Positions 26,718-36,602 of a DNA stretch of 64,000 nucleotides are shown piece by piece. The first letter of the stretch is position 1. Each line of letters begins with the position of its first letter. A program made the translations under genes and the position numbers. The notes beneath the pieces were generated by a model that was not told the DNA's origin, made no database searches, and saw only the letters and a program-made list of their open reading frames with translations. Source of the DNA: Mangrovimonas sp. YM274 (lineage in GTDB: Bacteria > Bacteroidota > Bacteroidia > Flavobacteriales > Flavobacteriaceae); contig NZ_CP133091.1 of the NCBI RefSeq assembly GCF_030908385.1, positions 2,599,501-2,663,500 on the forward strand. The letters run 5' to 3'.

Positions 26718-28226
26718 TTATTGATGTATACTGTGTTTCAAATTGTTTAAATATCGCTGGTTCAGGTCCTGTTCCCATAACTGAAAAGCCTCACTGTAAG
26801 GCCCCTTATCGGAAATTGGAGCATACGTGCATACTTTTTCATTATCTGAAAAAACATCCTCCAAACTTTTAAAGTCCCCCATACTAACACCAGCTGCCCT
26901 CGCCGCACCAATAGCCCCTGTAGTATCCAAAATGTCTATTTCAGAATCTATTAATGTTGCCAAAGTGGTGGCAAAAATTTCGGATCTAAAGAGGTTATCA
27001 TTACCGGCCCTTATGTTTCCTACCTTCACACCGTCTCTCTTCATAATATTAACTCCATAAACAAAGGAAAATGCAATGCCTTCCAGAGCTGCCCTAAAAA
27101 GATGTCCTACCTGGTGTTTATTAAAATTTAAATTGAAGATAGCTGCCCCATCGTTGCCATTGTTCAGCATGCGCTCAACGCCATTCCCAAAGGGAACAAC
27201 ACGCAGTCCTTCAGCTCCTATTGGCACATTAGCCGCCATGGAGTTCATTACCTCATAAGATTGAGCTCCCAGCACATGCTGCTTCATCCAACTGTACTGA
27301 ATTCCAGCACCATTAATATTCAAAAGTTTACCTATCAAAGGTGTATCAGGAGTATAATTTACATGTGCAAAATTGTTGATACGTAGACTCTCCAAGCTTT
27401 GTTGATGGTCTGTTACCGCATATACCACGCCTGAAGTCCCCCCAGTTGCCGCTATTTGGCCAGGGCGCAAAACATTTAAAGACAAGGCATTGTTGGGCTG
27501 GTCTCCTGCCCTATACAAAATAGGAATGCCACTAGGCAACCCCGTAGCCTTGGCTGCTGTTTTGGTTACAGAACCCTGAACTGAGAAAGTTGGTACCATC
27601 CGCGGAATCAAACTTGTATCAATTCCCAAATGTTCAAACAACCATAACGCTGGAGTATTGGTTTTAAAATCCCACATAATGCCTTCAGAAAGCCCTGAAA
27701 TAGTAGTCGTGGCTTCTCCTGTTAATTTAAGGGCAATGAAATCTCCCGGTAACATAAACTTATCAACCTTTTCGAACAGAGAGGGCTCATTGTCCTTAAC
27801 CCATTTCAATTTAGACAGGGTGAAATTTCCTGGAGAATTCAATAAGTGCTGCATACAGGCGTCCTCTCCCAAATCACCGAAGACTTTATTTCCTATTCCA
27901 GCGGCCCTACTATCACACCAAATAATGGAAGGTCTCAAAACCTCCAAATCCTTATCTACCAAAACCAAGCCATGCATTTGATAGGCTATTCCAACACCTT
28001 TTATGGTCGTTTTGGATACTCCCGTTTGCCTTATCAACTTTTGGGTAAGAATTCCTAAATAGTCCCACCATAAATTGGGATCCTGCTCGGCCCAACCGGT
28101 TTTGGGAGACTTGATTTCCATTTCTGTTTCTGGGTATTGGGCCAGTCCCAAAACCTTTCCTGAAGCAGCATTGACCAATGCCGCTTTGATAGAGGAGCTT
28201 CCTAAATCATATCCTATATAATACAT
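26718..28226 (-). CDS. xylB: Xylulokinase
   Basis: A 502-residue FGGY-family kinase that phosphorylates D-xylulose to xylulose-5-phosphate. The N-terminal phosphate loop [12 protein letters not shown], the xylulokinase motif YQMHGLV, and the ATP/active-site region [10 protein letters not shown] plus [10 protein letters not shown] are seen. It lies between the GH43 gene (30-base gap) and xylA (11-base gap), so one operon links release of xylose with its entry into the pentose phosphate pathway. Confidence 0.97.
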   Translation of the reverse strand: MYYIGYDLGSSSIKAALVNAASGKVLGLAQYPETEMEIKSPKTGWAEQDPNLWWDYLGILTQKLIRQTGVSKTTIKGVGIAYQMHGLVLVDKDLEVLRPSIIWCDSRAAGIGNKVFGDLGEDACMQHLLNSPGNFTLSKLKWVKDNEPSLFEKVDKFMLPGDFIALKLTGEATTTISGLSEGIMWDFKTNTPALWLFEHLGIDTSLIPRMVPTFSVQGSVTKTAAKATGLPSGIPILYRAGDQPNNALSLNVLRPGQIAATGGTSGVVYAVTDHQQSLESLRINNFAHVNYTPDTPLIGKLLNINGAGIQYSWMKQHVLGAQSYEVMNSMAANVPIGAEGLRVVPFGNGVERMLNNGNDGAAIFNLNFNKHQVGHLFRAALEGIAFSFVYGVNIMKRDGVKVGNIRAGNDNLFRSEIFATTLATLIDSEIDILDTTGAIGAARAAGVSMGDFKSLEDVFSDNEKVCTYAPISDKGPYSEAFQLWEQDLNQRYLNNLKHSIHQ

Positions 28227-28256
28227 CTTATGGCTAGTTAGTAAAATACATTATTG

Positions 28257-29984
28257 TTAAAAATGATTTTTGGAAGCGTACATCGCCAACATACTTCCTA
28301 CAAACCCTTTGGCAACTTTGGTGCTCAACAATGAGGCATCCACATTGGCCTTCAGCAATCGCCAATCGTCATGCTCATTTTGCTTGTAATAAAAATCATA
28401 ATATTTGGTACGCCCCACAATTCTTACCAAAAGATCATCGTCTTCATTCTCCACTACTTTTGAGGCTAGAATCTCCAACGTTTCACCAAAACTTTGTTCT
28501 AAAAACACCTCTAAGTTCCCCTGTTCATTCCTACGCTTGCCTAAAAAGAGATAATGCTTCTCATTTTGAAAGGCCACCAATCCCGCCGCTTCTCCTGATT
28601 TGGAGGGAGCAAAAGAAAACTTCGTAGCCACTTCAAAATTGCTGTGTTGCTGACGTCTTCCAATAAAGGAAAATTTGGACACCTCATGCATACTTTCGGC
28701 TTGAGGTTCCATGACCAACGTGCCTCCTTCAATATCATAAAATTGTCGGTCCGGTGTTCTTAAAAAATTCCAAAGAACATCTAGTGTATCAGACTCAAAA
28801 TCATCTCTAGAAACAAAATTACCCGATGTTGGTTCTATTCTTTCTTGGCTTAATGGCAATGCAGGCCTAGGATGAACAAACGGATGCGGTTGAGTCCCCT
28901 GCTGAAAGGTGGGCCAACCATTTTCTTGCCATTTAAGAGGTAACATAAACGTTTCTCTTCCCGTATTGTAATACTCTACCTCGTAGGGACGGCATCCCAA
29001 ATACACGCCCCACCAGTCTCCATTGGGAAGTTCAACAAAATCGGCATGACCCGTCGTTGTAATTTGATGGGCACGATTCTTAGGCAAATGCCTTTGCGTT
29101 AAAATAGGGTTGTTTTCATAGCTAGTATATGGACCATAGATATGCCTACTCCTAAACACAACTTCTGAGTGCTGATAGCCAGTGCCTCCTTCGGCACAAA
29201 ACAAATAGTAATAGCCATCCTTTTTGAACATATGGGGACCTTCAATCCATACAGGTTCCTTGGCCATATCGGTACCTCCATCTACTAATAATTTTTGATT
29301 GGATACTATTTTTTGTTGTTGCAAATCATATTCCCAAGTGTAAATAGCCCTGTGTCCATTATGCTTGGAGATATTATTCGGAGGTGGACCATTGTGAGTA
29401 ATGTATACTTTACCATTATCATCAAAAAACAAATCGGGATCAATCCCATCTATTTCGGGTAACCAAATGGGGTCTGACCATCCCATTTCTGGGTTTGTAC
29501 TTGTGACAATAAAATTTCCTTTAGAACTTACATTGGTACAAATAACGTAGAAAACGCCATTGTGATATCTGATGGTAGGAGCAAACAGCCCTCTCGATAC
29601 ACCGCCTGAAAAATTAGCTTGAGACGCTTTGGTTATAACATGTCCAATTTGTTTCCAATGCACCAAATCGGTACTCTTAAACAAAGGAAGCCCTGGAAAA
29701 TAGGAAAATGAAGAAGTTACCATGTAATAAGCATCGTCTACCCTGCAAATACTGGGATCTGAATAAAAACCAGCTAAAATAGGATTGAAATAGTCGTCAT
29801 TAGTTTTATCTGAACGCTCAAAGACAGCATCTTGCCCTTTATATTCAAACCAATCATAAGTTACCACATGCTTATACGCAATCGGTTGCTTAAATGAGTA
29901 AATTTTTTTGGAATGCGAAAGCATTGCCAAACCCAATGTTAGCAAGGCAACAGACATTATAAAATGATTTCTAAATAAATTCAT
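28257..29984 (-). CDS. GH43 beta-xylosidase / arabinofuranosidase with C-terminal beta-sandwich
   Basis: A 575-residue exported enzyme (hydrophobic N-terminus, residues 8-23). The five-bladed GH43 propeller carries the catalytic base Asp76 (FYSDPSI), the pKa-modulating Asp in GIDPDLFF (182/184) and the catalytic acid Glu248 (WIEGPHMF). Residues from about 375 form a concanavalin-like domain common in xylan-active GH43 enzymes (FDFESDTLDVLWNFLR-type start). It is first in the GH43-xylB-xylA operon and divergent from the lacI-type gene. A xylosidase is most likely from context; arabinofuranosidase activity is possible. Confidence 0.92.
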   Translation of the reverse strand: MNLFRNHFIMSVALLTLGLAMLSHSKKIYSFKQPIAYKHVVTYDWFEYKGQDAVFERSDKTNDDYFNPILAGFYSDPSICRVDDAYYMVTSSFSYFPGLPLFKSTDLVHWKQIGHVITKASQANFSGGVSRGLFAPTIRYHNGVFYVICTNVSSKGNFIVTSTNPEMGWSDPIWLPEIDGIDPDLFFDDNGKVYITHNGPPPNNISKHNGHRAIYTWEYDLQQQKIVSNQKLLVDGGTDMAKEPVWIEGPHMFKKDGYYYLFCAEGGTGYQHSEVVFRSRHIYGPYTSYENNPILTQRHLPKNRAHQITTTGHADFVELPNGDWWGVYLGCRPYEVEYYNTGRETFMLPLKWQENGWPTFQQGTQPHPFVHPRPALPLSQERIEPTSGNFVSRDDFESDTLDVLWNFLRTPDRQFYDIEGGTLVMEPQAESMHEVSKFSFIGRRQQHSNFEVATKFSFAPSKSGEAAGLVAFQNEKHYLFLGKRRNEQGNLEVFLEQSFGETLEILASKVVENEDDDLLVRIVGRTKYYDFYYKQNEHDDWRLLKANVDASLLSTKVAKGFVGSMLAMYASKNHF

Positions 29985-30117
29985 GACTAGTTCTCAGGGA
30001 TAAAACTCAACTTTTAATTCTTGACAATTTACAAAAGTTTTATGTAAAATTTAACAATTAAATAATATTTATCCTTAAAATTTTCATTTTGCCAATTTTA
30101 ACACTAAAAAAATTCAA

Positions 30118-30150
30118 CAATCGGTAATTTGTTAAAAAAGACTATTTTTG
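30118..30150 (+). promoter_or_regulatory. Promoter of the lacI-type gene with operator half-site
   Basis: TATTTTTG at 30143-30150 is a full -7 match 21 bases before the start. CAATCGGT at 30118-30125 equals the first eight bases of the operator seen at the susC and CBM-lipoprotein promoters; the second half is not conserved (AATTTG). It could allow weak autoregulation, or be chance. Confidence 0.45.
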
Positions 30151-30171
30151 TAGGACGTTCAAAATTCCTGT

Positions 30172-31200
30172 ATGAAACAAAAAAAGGACATTACCATATA
30201 TGATATTGCCAAGGCCCTAAATTTATCGACTTCTACGATTTCAAGAGCCTTGAAAAACCATCATAGTATTAGTAAAAAAACCATTCAAAAAGTAAAAGAG
30301 GCCGCTAAAGAGATGGGCTACTCCCCCAATACTATTGCCGCCAGTTTACGGAACAATAAAACCTACACCATTGGGGTTCTTATTTCTCGGATAAACCGTC
30401 CCTTTATTTCAGATTTAATAAGCGGTATTGAAGAACGAGCCCAAAAATCAGGGTTTAATATTATCATTACCCAATCCAACGATTCCTACGAAAACGAAAT
30501 TAATATGGCCCAGGCCCTATATAATAGTAGGGTTAGCGGTGTTATTTGTTCCCTGGCAATGGAAACCAAGGACACTGAACATTTCAAACAATTTATAGAC
30601 AAAAATATCCCCATCGTGTTTGTGGATCGGGTGCCAAAAGATATTGAAACTTACCGCGTCATGATTGACAATTATTCTGCGGCCTATAAAGCTACAAAGC
30701 ACCTCATTGAACAAGGCTGCAAGCGCATAGCTCATTTTGCGGGGTCTCAATACATGAATATATACAGTGAACGTAAAAGAGGTTATATGGAAGCCTTAAG
30801 GGATCATAATTTGGACATAGATGAAAACCTGATTATTTATTTCAATACATTGAGTTATGAAGAAGGGGAAAAAGCCACGAAAAAACTATTGAAAATGCAA
30901 AATCCACCGGATGGTATTTTCTCCGCGAATGACACCACTGGAGTGAGCGCCATTCAAATAGCCAAAAAAATGAACGTCAAGGTTCCGAATGAATTGGCTA
31001 TAATAGGTTTCAATAACGACCCTATTGCATCCATCATTGATCCTGGATTGTCAACCGTAACACACCCCGCCTTTAAAATGGGGCAAACCTCAGCTGAAAA
31101 AATCGTCAACCACCTAAAAAATGCCTTGAACGATGATATCACCGAAATTACGTTTCTAAACACAGAAGTACTTGTAAGAGAATCTTCAAAACGAACCTAA
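30172..31200 (+). CDS. LacI-family transcriptional regulator of the xylan locus
   Basis: A 342-residue repressor. The N-terminal HTH and hinge are canonical (ITIYDIAKALNLSTSTISRA, then GYSPNTIAASLR), followed by a periplasmic-binding-like effector domain (IGVLISRINRPFISDLISGI; IGFNNDPIASIIDPGLSTV). It is divergent from the GH43-xylB-xylA operon and convergent with GH3. The only DNA-binding sugar regulator visible in the locus, it is the best candidate for binding the CAATCGKTTGC operators at 33563, 49544 and 58768. The effector is probably a xylo-oligosaccharide or xylose derivative; this is inferred. Confidence 0.93.
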   Translation: MKQKKDITIYDIAKALNLSTSTISRALKNHHSISKKTIQKVKEAAKEMGYSPNTIAASLRNNKTYTIGVLISRINRPFISDLISGIEERAQKSGFNIIITQSNDSYENEINMAQALYNSRVSGVICSLAMETKDTEHFKQFIDKNIPIVFVDRVPKDIETYRVMIDNYSAAYKATKHLIEQGCKRIAHFAGSQYMNIYSERKRGYMEALRDHNLDIDENLIIYFNTLSYEEGEKATKKLLKMQNPPDGIFSANDTTGVSAIQIAKKMNVKVPNELAIIGFNNDPIASIIDPGLSTVTHPAFKMGQTSAEKIVNHLKNALNDDITEITFLNTEVLVRESSKRT

Positions 31201-31218
31201 AACAATTGTAGCTACTAA

Positions 31219-33510
31219 TTATTTGACAACAACTGTTACCTCAGCCGGTTGGGAAGCACCCAAGTCATGACTTCTTTTCATTGGACTGGAACCTCCTATG
31301 TAAATTTTAAAAGCTCCAGGCTCAATAACACGCTCCCCTTTTGCATTTACCACTTCAAAGGCCTCTGGCCCCAGCTCAAAGGTTAGGATTTTACTTTCTC
31401 CTGCCTTAAAATGGCTTCTGTCTACAGCCTGAAGTTGAAAATTGGGAACTTTAAAACTCGCTTCCGTATCGGTAACATACAGTTGTACTACTTCATCGGA
31501 ATCTACGTTACCTGAATTAGTAACTTCAACCGATACAGTAACCGTATCTTTGGAGGTAATGGTCTTGGAAGACAGCTTAGGTGTACCATAATTAAATGTT
31601 GTATAGGACAGTCCAAAACCGAAGGGATACAAAGGCTCCTTTTCCATATATTTATAGGTACGTCCATTCATAGTATAATCTTCATAGGCAGGAAGCTGGT
31701 CATAAGATTTTGGGAAAGTAATTGGCAAACGTCCTGAAGGGGACACCTTTCCAAAAAGGATATCCGCCACAGCATTACCACCTTCTTCTCCTGGATACCA
31801 TACAAAGAGTACCGCATCAGACAAGGCTTCCACTTCTGCCAAATCAATAGGACTGCCTCCCGTAATCACCGTAATAATAGGTCGCTCACCTGCTTCTTTC
31901 CGTAATTTTCTTAAAAACTCCAATTGGTTCTCTGGCAATCCATATTCAAAACGGTCACCTAGAGTTGCTGAAGCAATGGATTCTCCTTCCTCTCCCTCCA
32001 ACAGTCCTGAAATCCCTAAAACAGCAATGGTAGCATCACTTTTACCAGCATTTGGCGTGGTCCAGTCCTGAGGGTTAGCATTAGGTTGATCCAACATAAT
32101 TCCCATTCTATATTGCAATTGACTGGCGTGGTCAACTGCTCCCGCAATACCTTCCAAAACAGTGACCAACTTAGGATTGACCCCAAAATAATTACCTAAT
32201 AAAACATCAGAATTGGCTGCATGGGGCCCGGTTACAAAATACCGCGCCAAATCATTCTTTAAAGGTAAAGCCCCATTATTTTTCAACATAACAATTCCTT
32301 TTTGGGCAACCTCCCTAGCGAGGGCTCGATGCTCATCGCTATCAACAACATCTATAGAAATACTATCGTATTGATTACTCCCTTCTGGGTCAAAAAGTCC
32401 TAATTTAAATCGGGTTTTAAGTAGGGTAGCCAATTCCCTGTCTACTTCAGCTTCTGTTAATATACCCTGTTTTACGGCCTCCGGAATCCCCTCCAAATAG
32501 GTACTACCACAATTTAAACTCACTCTATTTTTAACCGCCAAAGCAGAAGCTTGAGCTGCCGTTTCCACAGTGCCATGCCCCCCTTTGTCGGAGGGAGTAA
32601 AAAAATCTACAATCGCCCAACAATCGCTCAACACATGTCCTTTAAATTGCCATTTTTCCAAAAGCACATCTGAAATTAAGTATTCATTGGCACAACACGG
32701 TGCTCCATTGGTACTGTTGTATGCACACATCACCGCTTCTACATCTGCATTCACTAAAGCCTCAAAAGCTGGCAAATAGGTTTCCCACAAATCTTTTGGA
32801 TTGGCCTTAGCATCAAATTCATGGCGCAACTTTTCAGGACCACTATGTACAGCATAGTGTTTGGCGCATGCAGCCGTTTTTAGATAATTGGGATCTTCTC
32901 CCTGAAGCCCTTTTACAAAAGCAGTCCCCAACCGAGCTGTTAAATAAGGGTCTTCTCCATAAGTCTCCTGCCCCCGACCCCATCTAGGATCTCTAAAAAT
33001 ATTGATATTGGGGGTCCAAAAGGTCAATCCTCCGTAACGCTTGTAATATCCCTTGGCCTTTGCAGCATTGTACATGGCTCTAGCTTCATCAGAAATGGCT
33101 GAGGACACCCTTAAAGCTAGATCCTCATCAAAGGTCGCTCCCAATCCTATGGCTTGCGGAAATACCGTCGCCACTCCAGAGCGTCCCACACCATGCAAGG
33201 CCTCGTTCCACCAGCTATATGCCGGTATTCCTAGGCGTTCTACACCATTGGTATTGTGCATCATTTGATCGGCTTTCTCCTCCAGAGTCAATCTTAAAAT
33301 CAAATCCTCAACCCGATCATCAAGGGGTAGTGATGGGTTGTAAAATGGAAAATCAAAATCTTGTTTGGCTTCCTCTAAAGTTCCCTCTTTCTCAGAATTT
33401 GAACTTTCTTTAGAATCAACTTGCTTCTGGCAAGCAACTGCAAACAAGAAAACCAGTATTAAACCTAGGGAAATAGAGTGAAATTTCGGCTTACGGATTG
33501 AAAAGCGCAT
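31219..33510 (-). CDS. GH3 beta-xylosidase lipoprotein
   Basis: A 763-residue lipoprotein (LFAVAC, Cys27) of GH3 with three parts: TIM barrel, alpha/beta sandwich and a C-terminal fibronectin III-like domain (FGFGLSYTTFNYG onward). The nucleophile is Asp296 in GHVLSDCWAI; the substrate-binding Lys217-His218 pair is in CAKHYAVHSG. The pattern GRGQETYGEDPYLTARLG and the Cys-containing nucleophile motif resemble the xylan beta-xylosidase branch. The open frame extends to 33576, but that would translate through the operator; ATG 33510 gives a proper signal peptide. It releases xylose from xylo-oligosaccharides. Confidence 0.92.
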   Translation of the reverse strand: MRFSIRKPKFHSISLGLILVFLFAVACQKQVDSKESSNSEKEGTLEEAKQDFDFPFYNPSLPLDDRVEDLILRLTLEEKADQMMHNTNGVERLGIPAYSWWNEALHGVGRSGVATVFPQAIGLGATFDEDLALRVSSAISDEARAMYNAAKAKGYYKRYGGLTFWTPNINIFRDPRWGRGQETYGEDPYLTARLGTAFVKGLQGEDPNYLKTAACAKHYAVHSGPEKLRHEFDAKANPKDLWETYLPAFEALVNADVEAVMCAYNSTNGAPCCANEYLISDVLLEKWQFKGHVLSDCWAIVDFFTPSDKGGHGTVETAAQASALAVKNRVSLNCGSTYLEGIPEAVKQGILTEAEVDRELATLLKTRFKLGLFDPEGSNQYDSISIDVVDSDEHRALAREVAQKGIVMLKNNGALPLKNDLARYFVTGPHAANSDVLLGNYFGVNPKLVTVLEGIAGAVDHASQLQYRMGIMLDQPNANPQDWTTPNAGKSDATIAVLGISGLLEGEEGESIASATLGDRFEYGLPENQLEFLRKLRKEAGERPIITVITGGSPIDLAEVEALSDAVLFVWYPGEEGGNAVADILFGKVSPSGRLPITFPKSYDQLPAYEDYTMNGRTYKYMEKEPLYPFGFGLSYTTFNYGTPKLSSKTITSKDTVTVSVEVTNSGNVDSDEVVQLYVTDTEASFKVPNFQLQAVDRSHFKAGESKILTFELGPEAFEVVNAKGERVIEPGAFKIYIGGSSPMKRSHDLGASQPAEVTVVVK

Positions 33511-33535
33511 AATTTTATGAAATTGATAATAAAAC

Positions 33536-33566
33536 CAAATATCAATTAAAAAAACAATAAATGCAA
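33536..33566 (-). promoter_or_regulatory. GH3 gene promoter
   Basis: On the minus strand TTG (33566-33564), 20-base spacer and GATATTTG (33543-33536, 7 of 8 to consensus), about 25 bases before the start. The TTG is inside the operator palindrome. Confidence 0.6.
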
Positions 33567-33586
33567 ACGATTGCATTTATTGTTTT
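33551..33586. promoter_or_regulatory. 36-base perfect palindrome, LacI-type operator between GH3 and GH67
   Basis: Arms 33551-33566 and 33571-33586 are exact 16-base complements around ACGA. The core GCAAACGATTGC (33563-33574), with a central CG, is the classic shape of a LacI-family operator. It stands between divergent GH3 and GH67 genes and covers the -33 of GH3. Its reverse complement GCAATCGTTTGC is close to CAATCGGTTGC at two other promoters in this window. Confidence 0.75.
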
Positions 33587-33597
33587 GACAATAGCAT

Positions 33598-33605
33598 TAT
33601 TTTTG
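33598..33605 (+). promoter_or_regulatory. GH67 gene -7 box
   Basis: TATTTTTG, full match to TAnnTTTG, 75 bases before the GH67 start and 12 bases from the operator palindrome. Confidence 0.55.
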
Positions 33606-33679
33606 TTTATTTTACACTTAATTCAGTTTTGAGGTGTTTTAATATCTCATAATGTAATGTAAAACTAAAGCGTATACCT

Positions 33680-35833
33680 ATGTCTAAATGTTTCAAATGG
33701 CTTTCTACTTTTGGTGTTATTTTAGTCTTTCATAGCATGACTTACGCAACCGATGGCTATAAATTATGGATGGACTACAAAACCATTTCAGACAGCGCGC
33801 TTTTGAAAGAATACCAATCGCTGATAGGAAGTGTTCAAACTTATGGCAACTCTGAAACAATGAAAAAAGCAACCACGGAAATCTATAATGGAATTTCGGG
33901 TATATTGGGGATGAAAAATCAAAAGCTCGATGGAAAATTTAGTATTATTCTTGGCTCTTACAACAACTTACCAAAAACCATTGCCCAACAACTTTCACAG
34001 GAACTGGAAAACCTTAACGAGGAAGGCTATTTAATCAAATCATTCTCTAACCATATCGTTATTACAGCCAAAACGGACATTGGAGTTTTGTACGGAACCT
34101 TTAACTTTTTAAAACGTCTACAAACCCACCAATCTATTGAAAATCTAAACATTTTGGACAGTCCTAAAATTGACCTCCGGATATTAAATCATTGGGATAA
34201 TCTGGATCGAACAGTGGAACGCGGTTATGCTGGATTTTCACTTTGGAACTGGCACCAATTACCAGAGTACAAAGATGCTCGGTACGAAGATTATGCCAGA
34301 GCCAACGCCTCCATAGGCATCAATGGAACAGTGCTCACCAATGTCAACTCCAATGCATTGGTGCTAACCCCACAGTATTTGGAAAAAGTAAAAGCCTTGG
34401 CGGATATTTTCCGCCCCTACGGTTTAAAAGTATATTTAACGGCGCGATTCTCTGCTCCCATAGAAATTGGAGGACTAACCACTGCCGACCCTTTAGATGC
34501 GAATGTCAAAGCTTGGTGGAAAAATAAAGTTGAAGAAATATACACTTACATCCCTGATTTTGGAGGCTTTTTGGTGAAAGCCAATTCCGAAGGGCAACCA
34601 GGACCCCAAAACTATGGACGTAATCACGTGGATGGTGCCAATATGATGGCAGAAGCCTTAGCCCCTTTCAACGGGGTGGTGATGTGGCGTGCCTTTGTCT
34701 ATTCGGAACATGATACAACCGATAGAGCCAAACAGGCGTATAGCGAGTTTGTACCCCATGACGGAGAATTTCAGGACAATGTCATCATTCAGGTAAAAAA
34801 TGGACCTATCGATTTTCAGCCAAGAGAGCCCTTCCACCCTATGTTTGGCGCCATGCCCAACACCAATTTGATGATTGAATTTCAGATTACCCAGGAATAT
34901 ATGGGAGGTGCCACCCACCTAGTCTATCAACCTAAATTATTTGAAGAGGTTTTTGAATCAGACACCTACCAAAAAGGAAAAGGTTCTACGGTGGCAAAAG
35001 TGATTGATGGCAGCTTAGACAACAAAAAAATTACAGGAGTTGCAGGGGTTTCCAATATAGGAACCGATCGCAACTGGACCGGTCACCATTTCCTGCAAGC
35101 CAATTGGTATGGATTTGGCCGCTTGGCCTGGAATCCATATTTAAATTCCGAAGACATTGCCAAGGAATGGGTAAGAATGACCTTTACCAATAAAGAAGAG
35201 TCCGTAAATAAGTTAACTGATATAATGATAGCATCTCGGGAAGCCGTCGTAAATTATATGACGCCTCTAGGCTTGCATCACATTATGGCTACTGGACATC
35301 ACTATGGTCCAGGACCTTGGGTAAGCGACCTATCTAGGCCAGAATGGAATCCCGTTTACTATCATAAAGCAGATAACAATGGTGTTGGTTTTGACCGCAC
35401 ACCGTCTGGTAGTAATGCTACAGCACAATATGCTCCTGAAGTAGCAACCATGTTCAATAATTTAGAGACCTGTCCCGAACAGGATTTACTATGGTTCCAT
35501 CACGTACCATGGACCTATAAATTAAAAAGTGGCCATACACTTTGGGATGGCTTGGCTCTAAAATACCAAAAAGGTGTAAATGAGGTGGCTGAAATGCAAG
35601 CCACTTGGAATCAATTAGAAAATGAGGTGGATACACAACGCTTCAACGAAGTGAACATGCTACTAAGCATACAATATAAGGAAGCCAAATGGTGGCGAGA
35701 TGCCTGCTTATTATATTTTCAACAATTTTCAAAAATGAAACTTCCTCAAGGAGTTGAGGAGCCAAAACATACATTAGAATATTATAAAAGTTTACAGTTT
35801 CCATATGCCCCTGGCATACGACCACAATGGTAA
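33680..35833 (+). CDS. GH67 alpha-glucuronidase
   Basis: A 717-residue exported enzyme (signal peptide to about residue 24, ending TYATDG). GH67 blocks are clear: HWDNLDRTVERGYAG, the general acid Glu304 in KANSEGQPGPQNYG, and WRAFVYSEHD further on. It removes 4-O-methyl-D-glucuronic acid from the non-reducing end of aldouronic acids made by xylanases. It heads a run of five genes in the same direction (SDR, uxuA, GH115, GH10), with the SDR start 23 bases downstream. Confidence 0.96.
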   Translation: MSKCFKWLSTFGVILVFHSMTYATDGYKLWMDYKTISDSALLKEYQSLIGSVQTYGNSETMKKATTEIYNGISGILGMKNQKLDGKFSIILGSYNNLPKTIAQQLSQELENLNEEGYLIKSFSNHIVITAKTDIGVLYGTFNFLKRLQTHQSIENLNILDSPKIDLRILNHWDNLDRTVERGYAGFSLWNWHQLPEYKDARYEDYARANASIGINGTVLTNVNSNALVLTPQYLEKVKALADIFRPYGLKVYLTARFSAPIEIGGLTTADPLDANVKAWWKNKVEEIYTYIPDFGGFLVKANSEGQPGPQNYGRNHVDGANMMAEALAPFNGVVMWRAFVYSEHDTTDRAKQAYSEFVPHDGEFQDNVIIQVKNGPIDFQPREPFHPMFGAMPNTNLMIEFQITQEYMGGATHLVYQPKLFEEVFESDTYQKGKGSTVAKVIDGSLDNKKITGVAGVSNIGTDRNWTGHHFLQANWYGFGRLAWNPYLNSEDIAKEWVRMTFTNKEESVNKLTDIMIASREAVVNYMTPLGLHHIMATGHHYGPGPWVSDLSRPEWNPVYYHKADNNGVGFDRTPSGSNATAQYAPEVATMFNNLETCPEQDLLWFHHVPWTYKLKSGHTLWDGLALKYQKGVNEVAEMQATWNQLENEVDTQRFNEVNMLLSIQYKEAKWWRDACLLYFQQFSKMKLPQGVEEPKHTLEYYKSLQFPYAPGIRPQW

Positions 35834-35856
35834 TATAAAAATGACAAAAAGAACAC

Positions 35857-36591
35857 ATGAATAAAATAGCAATTGTAACAGGAGGAAATTCAGGTTTGGG
35901 ATATGCCACTGCCAAAAAATTATGCGACAACGGTATTGTTACCTACATCATAGGCCGCTCGGAAGACAAAACCAAAAATGCCTGTAAAGAGATAGGTCCT
36001 AATGCAGTACCTGTAATTTTCGATCTGAACAACCTAAAGGAAATCCCCAATATGATTCAAGATATTGCTGGCGATGGAAATATAGACATCTTGGTCAATA
36101 ACGCCGGTATTAACATGAAAAAACCTTTCGAGGAAGTATCTGATGAAGAATTTGCAAACATCATTCACACCAATGTACAGAGCGTTTTTGCGGTGAGCAG
36201 AGAGGTGGTCAAGGTTATGAAACAACACCAAGGCGGAAGCATTATCAATATCAGTTCTATGGCTTCCCAATATGGGATTCCAAAAGTAATTGCCTACACA
36301 GCAAGTAAAGGTGCCATTGAGGCCATGACTCGATCTATGGCCGTGGATTTGGCCCAATATGGTATTCGGGTGAATTGTATTGCTCCAGGGTTTATTAAAA
36401 CCAAGATGTCTGCCAAAGCTTTGGATAATGACCCAGAACGCAAAAACAAAGTATTAGGCAGAACCCCAATGGGAGTTCTAGGAGAACCTTCCAATATTGC
36501 AGATGCCGTGTACTTTTTCGCCTTAAATGAAGCCAGCTTTGTCACAGGAACCGTATTACCTGTAGATGGCGGTAACAGTATTGGATTTTAA
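35857..36591 (+). CDS. SDR oxidoreductase, probable D-fructuronate reductase (mannonate oxidoreductase)
   Basis: A 244-residue short-chain dehydrogenase: NAD(P) motif TGGNSGLG (8-15), NNAG (81-84), catalytic Ser134, Tyr147 and Lys151 (YTASK), and the C-terminal VDGG. It is followed 11 bases later by mannonate dehydratase. In Bacillus an SDR next to uxuA supplies D-mannonate from D-fructuronate in place of the longer UxuB type, and the same role fits here. A 2-keto-3-deoxygluconate or gluconate dehydrogenase is the main alternative. Confidence 0.85.
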   Translation: MNKIAIVTGGNSGLGYATAKKLCDNGIVTYIIGRSEDKTKNACKEIGPNAVPVIFDLNNLKEIPNMIQDIAGDGNIDILVNNAGINMKKPFEEVSDEEFANIIHTNVQSVFAVSREVVKVMKQHQGGSIINISSMASQYGIPKVIAYTASKGAIEAMTRSMAVDLAQYGIRVNCIAPGFIKTKMSAKALDNDPERKNKVLGRTPMGVLGEPSNIADAVYFFALNEASFVTGTVLPVDGGNSIGF

Positions 36592-36602
36592 ACTTGTAGG
36601 CC

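Noticed and set aside
26707-26778. Longer xylose isomerase start at 26778
   Set aside because: The added residues run into xylB coding sequence and do not match the family; ATG 26706 does.
33511-33576. Longer GH3 start at 33576
   Set aside because: It would translate the operator and promoter and spoil the lipoprotein signal that begins at 33510.
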